A program made the translations under genes and the position numbers. From Rhodococcus sp. 105337 (GTDB taxonomy: Bacteria; Actinomycetota; Actinomycetes; Mycobacteriales; Mycobacteriaceae): DNA of 64,000 bases. The notes below the pieces were generated by a model, which did not search any database, was not told the DNA's origin, and saw only the letters and a list, made by a program, of their open reading frames with translations. Where the stretch lies: contig NZ_JABAGQ010000003.1 of the NCBI RefSeq assembly GCF_012844225.1, positions 248,001 to 312,000 on the forward strand. The letters run 5' to 3'. Positions 19,041 through 31,300 of the stretch are shown one piece after another (position 1 is the stretch's first letter; each line of letters opens with the position of its first letter).

Positions 19041-19964
19041 CTAGGTCGAACGCTCGAGGTGCGCGCGATCCCAGTTCCCGAGATCCGCTGCGGCGTCGTA
19101 GGTGCTGCGGAGGAAACCCAGCACTTCCGCGTCGGGGTCGGCTGCCGTGCGCACCGCCTCGTAGGGCAACACGAACTCGCCGAGCTCGGACGAGTAGTAC
19201 GCGGCATCCGGGCGCACGGGACGGTCCGCGTAGCCGTCCGGAGCGGGGTAGGCATACGAGTAGAAGGCGCCCTCGTCTCCACCGCCGGGCCAGAATCCAC
19301 AGCTGCTCAGCTCGTGCGAGTAGGCCTCGGTCATCACCTCGTCGGGGCAGTGCGGAATTCCGCCGGGATGTGGCGGTGCGGTGCGGCCCGAGAATCGGGT
19401 GCAGGCCAGATCCATTGCTCCCCAGAAGAAGTGAACCGGGCTGACCTTGCCCAGGTACTCGCCCCGGAACTGCTGCAGGACACGGTCGGCTCGGAGCAGT
19501 TGCCGCCAGAACAGGTGTGCCGCGTCGGGGTCGTACGTGCTGTGCTGGTGGTCCTGCGCGAAGGGGATCGCCGGGTCGACCTCGTTGGGCGCACCATGGA
19601 TCCGGGTCTCGATGCCCAGTTCGTCCAAGGCGCCGAAGGTGCGCGAGTAGAACTCCGACACGGGCTGCGCCGTGAGCGGGACGGCGCTACGGCCTCCGTC
19701 GCTCGAACGGATCCCGAGGTTGTGCTCGCAGAAATCGAATTCGAGATCGAACACACCGCCGCGGTAGGGAATCGACGAGGTACCCAAGCCGCGTGGCGTG
19801 ACGTACAACGTCGTGTGCCACCAATGGTTGACCGGCGGCGAGTGGACCAACCGGATCTTGCCCACGATCTGCAGCCACATGTGCAGGGTGTCGCGGGTGG
19901 CGGCCCAGTCGGCGACACGCAGACTCGGCCACTCGTCGTCCGGACGCTCGACGGATCGGTTCAC
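19041..19964 (-). CDS. DUF5996 family protein
   Basis: This 307-residue cytoplasmic protein of unknown function is recognisable by DEWPSLRVADWAATRDTLHMWLQIVGKIRL at the N terminus, NHWWHTTLYVTPRGL, FDLEFDFCEHNL, and the central FRGEYLGKVSPVHFFWGAMDLACTRFSGR. GTG at 19964 is preferred over the GTG 12 nt upstream because GGGAGG lies just before it. The fold includes many conserved aromatic and His residues, but no catalytic mechanism has been described that I know of. Confidence 0.85.
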   Translation of the reverse strand: MNRSVERPDDEWPSLRVADWAATRDTLHMWLQIVGKIRLVHSPPVNHWWHTTLYVTPRGLGTSSIPYRGGVFDLEFDFCEHNLGIRSSDGGRSAVPLTAQPVSEFYSRTFGALDELGIETRIHGAPNEVDPAIPFAQDHQHSTYDPDAAHLFWRQLLRADRVLQQFRGEYLGKVSPVHFFWGAMDLACTRFSGRTAPPHPGGIPHCPDEVMTEAYSHELSSCGFWPGGGDEGAFYSYAYPAPDGYADRPVRPDAAYYSSELGEFVLPYEAVRTAADPDAEVLGFLRSTYDAAADLGNWDRAHLERST

Positions 19965-20082
19965 GGCACCTCCCACGGTCGGAGTTCGATTACCGCATTC
20001 TTACCGACTTTTGCGCGCGCCGGGCGAGACTCGGCTGGACGGGAGGAAATCACGCCGGGTGCTTGCTCGAAATCGACAGTCT

Positions 20083-20757
20083 TCACGAACGGGAGGGTCG
20101 CCCCCGCGGCGTGCCGTCCACCGGCGACCGCGGTGGGTCGGGAGCACGCATCAACAGCGAAGCGACGAGGAAACACACCGCGCCAGTCAGCGTGCCGAGA
20201 TTCGCGGCCGTCGCGCTTTCGAGCCGTTGCGTGGCCGGGACGACGAGCGATCCGACCGCGGAGACACCGAACGCGATCGAACCGACCGCATTCAGCCACG
20301 TACTGGCCCAGTTGCGGGCGTGCGGATCCCACAGGCCGTCGACATCGGTCGTCGCGACGACGGCCAGTCCACTCGAGACGAGGAAACACAGCGACCCGAA
20401 CATATCCGGTTGCCAGACGAACTCGTCTCGTTCGGGTGCCGACAGACTGCGGATCACGGCGGCACCTGTACTGAGGTTGAACAGCACGGTGCCGACGAAC
20501 TGGGTCAGGGCGGACCACCAGTCGTACCGGTTGACACGGGACGTCGACGGTCCGGGAGTAACCCGCCCGGTGAACCGGAACTCGGCGAACGCGGCCGCGG
20601 TGAAGAACAGCGAACCGGCGAAGTAGGTGAGGTTGCCGATATGGGCACCGACCGTCGTCGCGTAGCCGGGGGCCGCCCCGATCGCGAACAACAGTGAACC
20701 CAGCGCAAACCCCAACGACGGACCCCGGAAACCCGAATTCTGGCGGTGCCACCCCAT
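20083..20757 (-). CDS. Integral membrane protein, YrhK-like
   Basis: A 224-residue membrane protein with about five to six hydrophobic segments (for example GFALGSLLFAIGAAPGYATTV, LTYFAGSLFFTAAAFAEF, TQFVGTVLFNLSTGAAV, MFGSLCFLVSSGLAVV, LTGAVCFLVASLLM). Small residues and the spacing resemble YrhK-domain proteins of unknown role. ATG at 20757; an in-frame GTG at 20787 could add 10 residues. It lies between DUF5996 and the siderophore exporter on the same strand, but both gaps exceed 90 bp, so co-transcription is uncertain. Confidence 0.75.
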   Translation of the reverse strand: MGWHRQNSGFRGPSLGFALGSLLFAIGAAPGYATTVGAHIGNLTYFAGSLFFTAAAFAEFRFTGRVTPGPSTSRVNRYDWWSALTQFVGTVLFNLSTGAAVIRSLSAPERDEFVWQPDMFGSLCFLVSSGLAVVATTDVDGLWDPHARNWASTWLNAVGSIAFGVSAVGSLVVPATQRLESATAANLGTLTGAVCFLVASLLMRAPDPPRSPVDGTPRGRPSRS

Positions 20758-20847
20758 GCGGTCACGATAAGCGGCGTTTCTGCACACCGGACGTGGACGG
20801 TTCGATCGAACGGCCGGGTCTGCGGCTACACCGGACGCCGACCGTGG

Positions 20848-22098
20848 TCAGGAGACAGGTTCGAGCCGATCGTCGTCCACGAACCGCCGCAACGTCGGGA
20901 ACGACGCCCACATCACGACGACGAGCACGATACCGGCGACTCCGTACACCGTCAGTGCCACCGACATCGGCACCACCGACGCGATCACACCGGCGGCGAT
21001 CGCACCGAGCGACGTACCCGCAGTCACCTGAGCAGACCACACCGCGGCGATACGCCCGCGGTACTCGTCGGCCGTGTTGCGCTGCACCGTCGCATACCGC
21101 ATCACATCGGCGAGCGAGTCGCCGAATCCGTACGCTGCCAGGCCCAGCAGCACCACCGCGGTCACGCCGGTCGCGCCCGCTCCGGCGAGCCCTGCGGCCG
21201 AGACGGCCATGAGGACGAAGACGACCAGGCCCGACCGACGGACGGAACCCGTCCAGCCGCTCGTGAGCGAACCGAGGACGGCACCGACAGCCGGCGCGGC
21301 ATAGAGCAACCCGACCACCGACGGCCCCGCGCCGAGCACGCGGTCGGCGAACGCCGGGAGCAGCACGGCCCAGCCGGTGAGCAGCATCGCGGCAAAACCT
21401 ACGACGAGCACCTGGCCGATCACCCGGTTGCGGAACGCGTACGTGAAGCCCGCGGCGATCGATCTCAGCGGTGATTCGACGGACACCGTCGCCGGCGGCA
21501 GCGGTGGCAGCCGGGTGATGCAGAAGGTGGTGATCACGGTGGTGAACGCGGCGAGCGCATAGGCCAGGCCCACGCCACCGGCGGCGATCACGACACCACC
21601 CAGTGCCGGGCCGACCATCGAGCCGAGATCTGCGGTGAGCGCCATGAGGGCTCCGGCCGCCGCGAGCTTGTCGCGCGGAACCAGGCTGGGGGTGACGGCC
21701 ATCAGGGCGGTCGCCGAGATACCGCCCGCCGCCCCGTCGACAACGGAGATGAGGTAGATCGCCCACATCTGCGGCTCGGGCAGGTAGGCGTTGACGGCGA
21801 GCAGCGCGAATGCCACTGCCGCGGTCCCCCGCGCAATGGCGATCACGTTGCGACGGTCGAACCGGTCCGCGAGGACACCGCCGACGAAAGTCGCGGCGAA
21901 CGTGGTGATTCCGAGGACCGCGGTCACTGCCGCGACCTGGGCGGTGGATCCGGTGAGCTGGTAGACCTGCACCGGGACCGCGACGATGAGGAACCCGAGC
22001 CCCAGCAGCGACACCACCCGCGCGGTGAACAGGTACCGGAATTCGCGACTGGTCCGGATCGGATCGAGGTCGATGGTCAGTTTCTCGAGGAAGGCCAC
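20848..22098 (-). CDS. EntS-like MFS exporter (siderophore export)
   Basis: The 416-residue protein has 12 predicted membrane helices of the EntS (MFS DHA3) type: FRYLFTARVVSLLGLGFLIVAVPVQVYQLTGS, GGVLADRFDRRNVI in loop 2-3, and GALMALTADLGSMVGPALGGVVI. GTG at 22098 is 10 nt after the stop of the aryl carrier protein gene, so it is the last gene of the receptor-NRPS-carrier operon. In enterobactin systems EntS secretes the finished catecholate siderophore across the inner membrane; the same role is inferred here from position and fold. Confidence 0.9.
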   Translation of the reverse strand: MAFLEKLTIDLDPIRTSREFRYLFTARVVSLLGLGFLIVAVPVQVYQLTGSTAQVAAVTAVLGITTFAATFVGGVLADRFDRRNVIAIARGTAAVAFALLAVNAYLPEPQMWAIYLISVVDGAAGGISATALMAVTPSLVPRDKLAAAGALMALTADLGSMVGPALGGVVIAAGGVGLAYALAAFTTVITTFCITRLPPLPPATVSVESPLRSIAAGFTYAFRNRVIGQVLVVGFAAMLLTGWAVLLPAFADRVLGAGPSVVGLLYAAPAVGAVLGSLTSGWTGSVRRSGLVVFVLMAVSAAGLAGAGATGVTAVVLLGLAAYGFGDSLADVMRYATVQRNTADEYRGRIAAVWSAQVTAGTSLGAIAAGVIASVVPMSVALTVYGVAGIVLVVVMWASFPTLRRFVDDDRLEPVS

Positions 22099-22108
22099 GG
22101 CGATCCGC

Positions 22109-22330
22109 TCACTGTCCGGCGAGCAGGGCGCACCACTGCTCGAGGTCGGGTTCGGATGCCAGCGACACGAAATCGATGTCTGCGCCCGCGCCGCGCCACT
22201 GTTCGATCAGCGCCATCAGGCGCACCGAATCGAGGCCCTGATCCACCAGATTCACGGCCGGGTCGAGCTCGTCCGGCTCCACCTCCAGGATGCGGGCGGT
22301 ATCGGCGAAGATGGTCGCGCGGTCCAACAT
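22109..22330 (-). CDS. Free-standing aryl carrier protein (ArCP)
   Basis: A 73-residue phosphopantetheine carrier. GLDSVRLMALIEQW with Ser35 is the attachment site, and the flanking IDFVSLASEPDLEQWCALL strongly resembles the carrier domain that forms the C terminus of EntB/DhbB. It would hold the 2,3-dihydroxybenzoyl group as a thioester, loaded by DhbE, and offer it to the first condensation domain of NRPS-2. ATG at 22330 with AAGGAGA 7-8 nt before. The gene is 35 nt downstream of NRPS-1. In E. coli and Bacillus this domain is fused to the isochorismatase; here the isochorismatase (44451-45092) lacks it and this separate gene supplies it. Confidence 0.93.
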   Translation of the reverse strand: MLDRATIFADTARILEVEPDELDPAVNLVDQGLDSVRLMALIEQWRGAGADIDFVSLASEPDLEQWCALLAGQ

Positions 22331-22365
22331 GTTCTGTCTCCTTCTGCTGACGGTTCGAAAGTCGT

Positions 22366-25300
22366 TCAAGCGACCGGGGATCGGCGACCGGCGAGGGCGG
22401 TCAGTGCCTGCACCCAGCGCTGCGACAGCAACTCGAGGGTGCCGGCGCCGACAACCCCGGTGGCCGCGGCGAATTCGCAGTCCAGGACGGGACCGTCCTC
22501 GGTGTCCTCGGTGATCGCGTCGACCTGCAGGACGTGATCGAGCGGTGTCGACGGATCCACCGACCCGCCGAGTGCCGGCGCCTCGGGGGCACCCGACCAC
22601 GGGGCGCCGGTCTCTTCGCCGAGCGTCATCCGGCCGAGGTAGTTGAACACCACCTCGGGTCGGCGGTACCCGGCGAACCGGTCCGCGAACTCCGGATTGA
22701 AGCGGTGCAGCACACCGAAACCGATCCCGTTGTCCGGCAGAGCGCGCAACGACCGGGTGGCGCGGGCGAGTGCGTCACCTGCGGCCGGGCCGCCCTCGAG
22801 CGCGTCGCCGATGTCGATTCCGGTGAGGTCGAGGGCAACCGGGAACATAGAGGTGAACCATCCGACCGTGCGGGAGATGTCGGCGCCCGGCACCACATCC
22901 TCCTCGCGGCCGTGTCCCTCGAGTTCGACACGCACGGTGTCCCCGCCACGCACCGACGCCACTGCCAGAGCGAGCGCGGTGAGCAGCGCCTCGTTGATCG
23001 ACTCGCCGGCGAGCACCCGTTCGGTCACCGGGACCGGGACACGCACGCGGACCGAGCGGAGCGCGGACACGGTGTCGACGGAAGGATCGAGGCCACGCTC
23101 TCCCAGGGACGGCTCGGATGTCGACAGGGCGGGTTCCCAGGCCGGCCAGGACTCGACGACCCGCTCCGATCGTGCCGCCTCCACGAGTCCGGTGGCCCAG
23201 GCGCGGAACGGGGTACCGGAGGCGGCGAGCCGAATGGTTCCGCCACCGGCGGCCTGCTCGACCGCGTCCGCCAGGTCCGGGACCAGGATCCGCCACGACA
23301 CCCCGTCCACGACCAGGTGGTGAACGGCGACGAGGACACGACCCGCGGTCCGGGGCCCGAAATCGAACCACACCACCTGGAGCATCACGCCCGCGTCCGG
23401 GTCGAGCGAGGAATAGGCCCGTTCCCGTTCGGCAGCGAACAGGTCCTGCCACCGCGGGTCGTCGACGCCGGCCTCACCGAGATGCGTCGCGTCGACGCGC
23501 CGGACCAGTGCATCGATGGCGGGGACCTCCGGCGCGCGCTCCGCCGGGACCGTCCACGTCGGACGAGCACCCCCGGCGCGGAACCGAGATCGCAGCATCG
23601 GATGCACATCCAGCAGCGCCGTGACGGCCGTCTGCAACGTGGGCACAGTCAGCCCGGACGGAGCGACGAGCAACCGGGCCTGGGAGAAGCGGCCGAGGTC
23701 GCTTCCCCAGCCGAGTGCCTCCCACACGATCGGCACGAGCGGGACGTCACCGATCGCTTCGCCGGTGCCGTAGACCCGCTCGTGCACCGGACCGGCCGTG
23801 TCGGCCGCCGCGGCCAGATCCGCGACGGTGCGCAGTTCGAAGACCTGACGGGTCGTGATCCGCACGCCGGCAGCACGTGCCTTCGAGACGAGCTGCATCG
23901 AGACGATGGAATCTCCTCCGAGGGAGAAGAAGTCGTCGTCGGCGCCGACGCGGTCCAGTCCGAGGACGTCTGCGACGACGGCGGCGAGCGCAGCCTCTGC
24001 GGGAGTGCTCGGTTCCCGCGACCCGACGAGCGCCGCGAAATCCGGTTCGGGCAGTGCCTTCCGGTCGACCTTGCCGTTGACGGTCGCGGGAAATCGGTCG
24101 AGCACCATCACGACGGCGGGGACCATGTAGTCGGGCAATGTCACCGCGGTCGCAGCCCGAACGGCGGCCGGGTCGACGTCCCCGTCCGGCGTCACGTAGC
24201 CGACGAGACGGACCACACCACGGTTGTCGGTGTGCGCGACCACGACCGCGTCGCGTACGCCGCGTACGGCCGTGAGGGCCGCTTCGACCTCGCCGAGTTC
24301 GACGCGGAAACCCCGGATCTTGACCTGGTCGTCGCCGCGGCCGAGGAACTCGAGCACGGTGCTGCCGTCCGCCCCGGCCACCCGCTTGACGACATCGCCG
24401 GTGCGATACAACCGGGATCCGCTGCTGCCGAACGGGTTCGGGACGAACCGGGTGCAGGTGAGGTCGGGACGGCCGAGATAGCCGCGTGCGACACCGTCTC
24501 CGGAGATGTAGAGCTCGCCCGCCACGCCCGTCGGAACGGGCCTGAGCATCGCGTCGAGGACGTGCGCGCCGCCGCCGTGCACCGCTCTGCCCAGACACGG
24601 TGTATCGGCGTCGGTGACCTTGCCGACGAGGGAGTCGACGGTGCATTCGGTCGGTCCGTACAGGTTGAATGCGCGCCCGTCGGTGAGTTCCCGGAGGCGG
24701 CGCCACGACGCGGGGTTGACGGCTTCACCGCCGAATCCCACCGTGGCGGGACGGTGCGGATGGTCGTAGAGCCCTGCGGCGAGCATCCGGTCGAGGAAGG
24801 ACGGGGTGACCTCGAGGAAATCGAGACGGTGCTCGATCGTGTAGGCGACCATCCGTTCCGGATCGCGCATCGTGTCCTCGTCGAAGACGTGCACGGTGTG
24901 GCCGTCGAACATCCAGAGCGTGGGCTGCCACGACGCGTCGAAGCCGAACGACCACGCGTGGCCCACGCCGACGACCTCGCGCTGCGACGCGGCGACCGTG
25001 GGCACGTAGAGGTCGGCGCGGTGGCTGTCGAACAGGTTGAGCAAATTCGCGTGGGTGACGGCGACGCCCTTCGGCACGCCGGTCGATCCCGATGTGTAGA
25101 TCACGTACACGCCGTTGTCCGGGTGCAACACCGCGCGACGGTCCGCGTCGGTCACGGGGGTCGCGGGCAGCGACGCGAGGGCTTTCCGGGTCGCGGGGTC
25201 GTCGAGCACGACCACGGGGGTCTCCCCCGCGACGGCGTCGATCCGGCCGGCGACGTCTGCGGTGGTCACGATGACGCACGGTCCGGAGTCCGCAATCATG

Positions 25301-28300
25301 TGTGCCAGGCGGTCGGCGGGATAGGACGGATCCATGGGCACGTACACGCCGCCCGACCGGATCGCGGCGGCGATGGCCACGATCATGTGCTCGGACCGGG
25401 GCAGGGCCAATCCCACGACCGTCTCGGGGCCGACACCGGCACCGATCAGCAGACGTGCCAGACGGGCCGACCGATCCCCGAGTTCTGCGAACGACAATGT
25501 CACCGCACCGGACACGACCGCCGGAACGTCCGGGGTGCGGGCGATCTGCGCGTCGAGCAGGTCGGCAACCGTGGCCGCTCCCGACGCGGGCGCGTGCGGG
25601 GTGTCCGACCGGCCGAGCACGTTCCGGTGTTCCGCGTCGGTCAGCACGTCGAGGTGCGCGACGGGCACCGGCCGGTCTGCGACGAGTTGCTCGAGGATCC
25701 GGACGAGCCGCTGTCCTACCGCTGCGGCGTCGTGCTCACCGAAGACCGCCGGCTGGTATTCGAGCACCAGGCGCAGCGTGTCCTGCAACCCCGCGACGAG
25801 GACGAGGGGGAAGTTGGTGGCGTCCGTGCCGTTCATCGCCGACACCCGGACTCCGCTGTCGTGCTGGGCGCGATCGAGGGCGTCGCGGTCCACCGGATAG
25901 TTCTCGAACACCAGCAGGGTGTCGAACAGTTCGCCCACTCCTACGGCGCGCTGCACGTCCGCGAGACCGACGTACTGGTGATCCATCACCCGGTTCTGCT
26001 CGGACTGCATGCGCGAGAGCAACTCTGCGACCGACTCCTCGGCGGAAGTGCGGACCCGCACGGGGACGGTGTTGATGAACAGTCCGATCATCGACTCCAC
26101 ACCGGGGACGTCCGGCACGCGCCCCGAGACGATCGCACCGAACACCACGTCCGGCCGTCCGGTGAGCGCGGCGAGCAGCAGTCCCCACGCCGTCTGCACC
26201 ACGGTGTTCACCGTGACACCGCGGGAGCGGCTCACGGACAGAAGCCGCTCCGACAACGCGTCCGGAACCTCGATCGAGAGTTCGCCGGGCAGTTCGGCCT
26301 GCATCGACGACCCGGCTGGTGCGACGAGTGTCGGTTCCTCGACACCCGACAACGCCTCGCGCCACACCTCGAGTCCGGCGGCACCGTCCTGGCGGTCGAG
26401 CCAGGCGAGGTAGTCGGTGAACGGCACCGCCCGGGCCAGACCCGATGTGTCACCACCGGCCGCGTAGATCTGGAACAGTTCCTGCACCAGCAGCGGCGTG
26501 GACCACCCGTCCAGGACGAGATGGTGTGCGGTGAACACCAGGCGCGACCGGTCGTCGGACAACTGCAGCAGGCGGAAGCGGACGAGCGGTGCGGTGTCGG
26601 CAGCGAACCGGTCCACACGGTCGGACTCCGCGAATGCGTCGGCGCGTCCGGCAGGGTCGGCGTCCGCGGACAGGTCGATCACCTCGAACGGCGTCTCGAC
26701 CGCGGTTGCGACGGCCCCGATCGGGACACCCGAAGCGGAGATCCGGAAGCCGGTGCGCAGCACGGCATGCCGTTCGATCAGACGAGAGATGCTGCGGCGC
26801 AGCAACACCGTGTCGATCACACCGTCGAGATCGAGAACCGACTGCATCGTGTAGACGTCGACGCCGTCCTCGTCGAGACCCGACAGGAAGTACATGCCGC
26901 GCTGCAGCGGGGTCAGCGGTACGACGTCCTCGAGCCCGCCGGTGACCGCGCGGCCGAGTTCCGCCGTCTCCTCGACCGTCAGCCCGGTCGCCGTCAGATC
27001 GGACGGGGTGAGGGAAACTGCGGCGGGTTCGTCTGCGACACGGGACAGGGTGGCGAGCGCCTCGCCCCAGGCGCGGGCGATCCGCTCTGCCGTCACGGCG
27101 TCCAGTAGGCCGGTGGCATAGGTGAATTCGGCGGACAGCACCGGACCGTCCGGGCCGTCGTCGGTGATCGCGTTGACATCGAGCACATGATCGAGCGGCG
27201 TGGCCGGGTCGACGGATCCGCCGAGCGCGGCAGCCTCGGGAGCCGCCGACCACGGAGCCGACGCGGTCTCCCCGAGCGTCATGCGTCCGAGATAGTTGAA
27301 GACGATCTCGGGAGCGCGGTAGCCGGTGAACAGGTCGTCGTCCCCGCCGGACAGGCGCCGCAGGATCCCGAATCCGATTCCGTTGTCCGGTACCGCGCGC
27401 AGCGACTCCTTGACGTGGGCGAGGCAGAGGGCAGGGTTGTCGGGAGATGCGCCGAGGTCGAGGACGACGGGATACATCGAGGTGAACCAGCCGACCGTGC
27501 GGGACAGGTCGGCGCCGGGCACGATGTGCTCCTCGCGGCCGTGTCCTTCCAGGTGCACCCGGACCGCCGATCCGCCGCGGACCGACGTCACCGCCATCGC
27601 AAGGGCTGCGAGCAGGACATCGGCGACGCCGGTGCGGAAGGCGGCGGGTACAGAGGTGAGGATGCGTGCGGTGATGTCGCCGGGAACCTGTACCTCGACC
27701 GACGCCGATGTCGACACCGTGTCGCGGGCGGGGTCCAAGGCGCGGCAACCGAGCGCGGTATGCTCACCCGCGCCGCCCGCCGTGTCCGTGCGCGATCGCG
27801 ACCACACCGGGCGGGTCTGTGTCACCCGATCCGAGTGTGCGGCCTCCGCGAGTCCGGTCGCCCAGTCCCGGAACGAGGTTCGCGGTTCCTCGAGCGCACC
27901 GGCGGCACCACGGCGGACACCGTCCACCGCACTCGCGAGGTCCGGGACGAGGATGCGCCAGGACACCCCGTCGACCACGAGGTGGTGCACCGTCACCAGC
28001 ACGCGGCCGGGCACCTCGGGGCCGGCGTCGAAGAAGACGAGCTGCACCATCACGCCGGCAGCGGGATCGATCGCTGCCCGGGCGGCGTCCTGGGCGGCGG
28101 TGAACTCCGCCTGCCACCGGTCGGAGTCGAGTCCACGCACGTCCACGTGCCGGACCAGCCCCTCGGCATCGGGTACCTCCTCGGGCACGGTCCAGGAGGC
28201 AGGCGCGTTCCCGTCGGCCTCGACGGTGAAGCGCGACCGGAGCATGTGGTGGGTTGTCAGCAGAGCACGCACACCGGCGACGAGGTCGCCGGTGGAGAGA

Positions 28301-31300
28301 CCCGCGGGTGTCACCAGCAGGCGGGACTGGGTGAACGTCCGCAGCGTGTGGGCAGACATGTGCGTGAGGGTGTCGTAAACGATCGGGGTGAGCGGAACCG
28401 GTCCGACGGCCGGGGTCGTCTCGCGTCCCGCTTCCGCTGCGGGCGCGGTGTCGTGCGCCGCCGCGATCGCGGCCGCGGTGCGCAGTTCGAACACCTGACG
28501 CGCGGTGACCTGGATGTCGGCGGCCCGGAGTCGCGCCACCAACTGGATCGAGACGATGGAGTCCCCGCCGAGGGTGAAGAAGTCGTCGTCGACGCCTACG
28601 CGTTCGAGACCGAGTACATCGGCGAACGCGCTGCACAACGTGGTCTCGAGTTCCGTAGTCGCCTCGCCGGAACCTGTCAGAGCCGCGAAATCCGGTTCGG
28701 GAAGGGCCTTCTTGTCGATTTTTCCGTTCGCCGTCACCGGAAGAGCCGGCAGCACGACCACCGTGGCGGGAACCATGTACTCGGGCAGGCGCGCGGCGAG
28801 GGTGGTACGCAGATCCGCGGGCTCGAGAGCGTCGTCGGCCACCACGTAGGCGACCAGTCTGGTCACGCCCCTGCCGTCGGTGTGCGGAACGACCACGGAC
28901 TCCCGCACGCCCGGACAGGCGCCGGCCGCGGCCTCGACCTCGGCGGGTTCGATGCGGTAGCCGCGGATCTTGACCTGGTCGTCGTCTCGGCCCACGTATT
29001 CCAGAACGCCCGCACGGGTCCAGCGCACCACGTCTCCGGTGCGGTACATGCGCGCACCGGACCCGGCACAGGGGTCGGCCACGAAGCGGTCGGCGCTCAG
29101 GCCCGGCCGTCCGAGATACCCTCGCGCGACACCGTTTCCGGCGATGTACAACTCTCCTGCCACGCCGGGCGCGACGGGCCGCAACCAGTGGTCGAACACG
29201 TACAGCCGGGTGCCCGGCGTCGGCCCGCCGATCGTGACCGGCCCGCCGGAGATGCGCGCATACGAGGCATCCACGGTGCACTCGGTGGGGCCGTAGCAGT
29301 TGAAGGCTTCGACACCGGATCCGGCGAGCGTGCGCCACAGGTCGCCGCTCACGGCCTCACCGCCGACGGTCACCTTGGCCGGCCGGTGGTGTGCGGGATC
29401 GAGGAGGCCGCCCTCGAGCAAGCGGGTCATGAGTACGGGCACCGTGTCGACGTAGTCGATGCGATGGGCGCGGACGTACTCGACGAGGTAGTCCACGTCG
29501 GTCCGGCGGTCGTCGTCCGGGAGGTGCAGGGTGTGCCCGTCGAACAGCCACGTGAGCGCGGCGACGGCGGAGTCGAATGCGAACGGATACGTCAGCAGCA
29601 CACGCCACTGACCCCCGCGCGGCTCCCGTATCCCGGGCAACATCAACGTGTTTCTCTGGGCCGCGTGAAGATCTGCGAGATTGCCGTGGGAGACGACGAC
29701 CCCCTTCGGAGTCCCCGTCGAGCCGGACGTATAGATCACGTAGGCGGCGTGTCCCGCTCGCAGCGGTGCGCGGCGGTCACCGTCCGTGACCGGGTGCGCC
29801 GGGAACTCTGCACGGGTCCGTTCCACAGCGGGATCGTCGAGCAGCAGCACGTCGGCTCCGGCGAGCACGTCACCGAGTTCTCCGGCGACTGCGGACGTAC
29901 TGATCACGACGACCGGCGCAGCGTCGGTCACCATATGCTTCAGCCGGTCGGCCGGGTACGACGGGTCGAGAGGCAGGTACGCCCCGCCTGCGGCGAGCAC
30001 CGCCACGATCGCCTCGACCATCACGGCAGTGCGCGGCAGTGCGAGTCCGACACGGTCGTCGGGACCCACACCTCGTGCGATGAGTAGCCGTGCGAGACGG
30101 GCGGACTCGGTGCCCAGGTCGTCGAACGTGAGCCGCTGGTCGCCACTCACCACCGCGAGATCGCCGGAACGCTTCCGGAACTGCCGGGTGAGCGCATCCA
30201 CGACGGTCCCCGTGGCAGGGTCCGCAGCCGCAGAAGACCCGGCTCCCGAAGACCCGGCTCCCGAAGACCATGCTCCGAGAACCTGCTCGCGCTCCGCCCC
30301 GGGCAACACGTCGAGTGCCGCGACGGGTGCCTCCGCATCGGACGCAAGGGCCTCGAGGATCGCGACGAGCCGGGACCCGAGGGCCGCCGCATCGTCACGG
30401 GTGAACAGCGCCGGACGGTAGTCGAGCTTCACGACGAGGTCGTCGGCGAGTCCTGCGGTGAGGACGAGCGGATAGTTGGTGGCGTCGTGTGCCTCCACAC
30501 CGGCGATGGTGACGCCGCCGGACTGTTGCGCGCGCTCGAGCGCCTCGCGGTCCACCGGGTAGCTCTCGAAGATGGTGAGAGTGTCGAACAACTCGCCGAT
30601 CCCGGCGTCGCGCTGGATGTCCGCGAGCCCGAGATACTGGTGGTCCACCGTGCGCGACTGATCGAGCTGGACCCGCCGCAGTGTCTCGGTGACGGTGCCG
30701 CGTGGGTCGAGCCGGACGCGGACGGGGACGGTGTTGATGAACAAGCCGACCATGGATTCGACGCCGGCGAGTTCGGGCGGGCGGCCCGATACGGTCGCGC
30801 CGAACACGATGTCGTCGCGGCCGAGCAGACCGGACAGGAGCATCGCCCAGGCGGTCTGCAGCACGGTGTTGAACGTGACGCCTGCCGTGCGGGTCAGCGT
30901 GCCGAGACGCTCGGCGAGGCCGGGGGGCACGGTGACGGCCAGCTCGGCGCACGGCTCGGTGGCGCGGGTGGACCCGGGCGGGGCGACCAGGCTGGGCTCG
31001 GTGAATTCGGCGAGGGTCTCGCGCCACAGCTGCCGCGCGGTGTCGTGGTCCTGCCGTTCCAGCCATGCCAGGTAGTCGCGATAGGGCCGCACCGGGCCGA
31101 GCACCGTACCGGCGCGCGCGGCGGGTTCGCCCGCCGCATACAGCTCGAGAAGCTCCCGCACCATGATCGGCGTGGACCATCCGTCGACGACGATGTGATG
31201 CGTGGTGAGGAGCAGCCGCACGTCGTCGGCACCGAACCTGACGAAGTGCCATCGCACGAGCGGGGGCTGGGTGAGGTCGAACCAGTGGCGGAGGTCGGCG

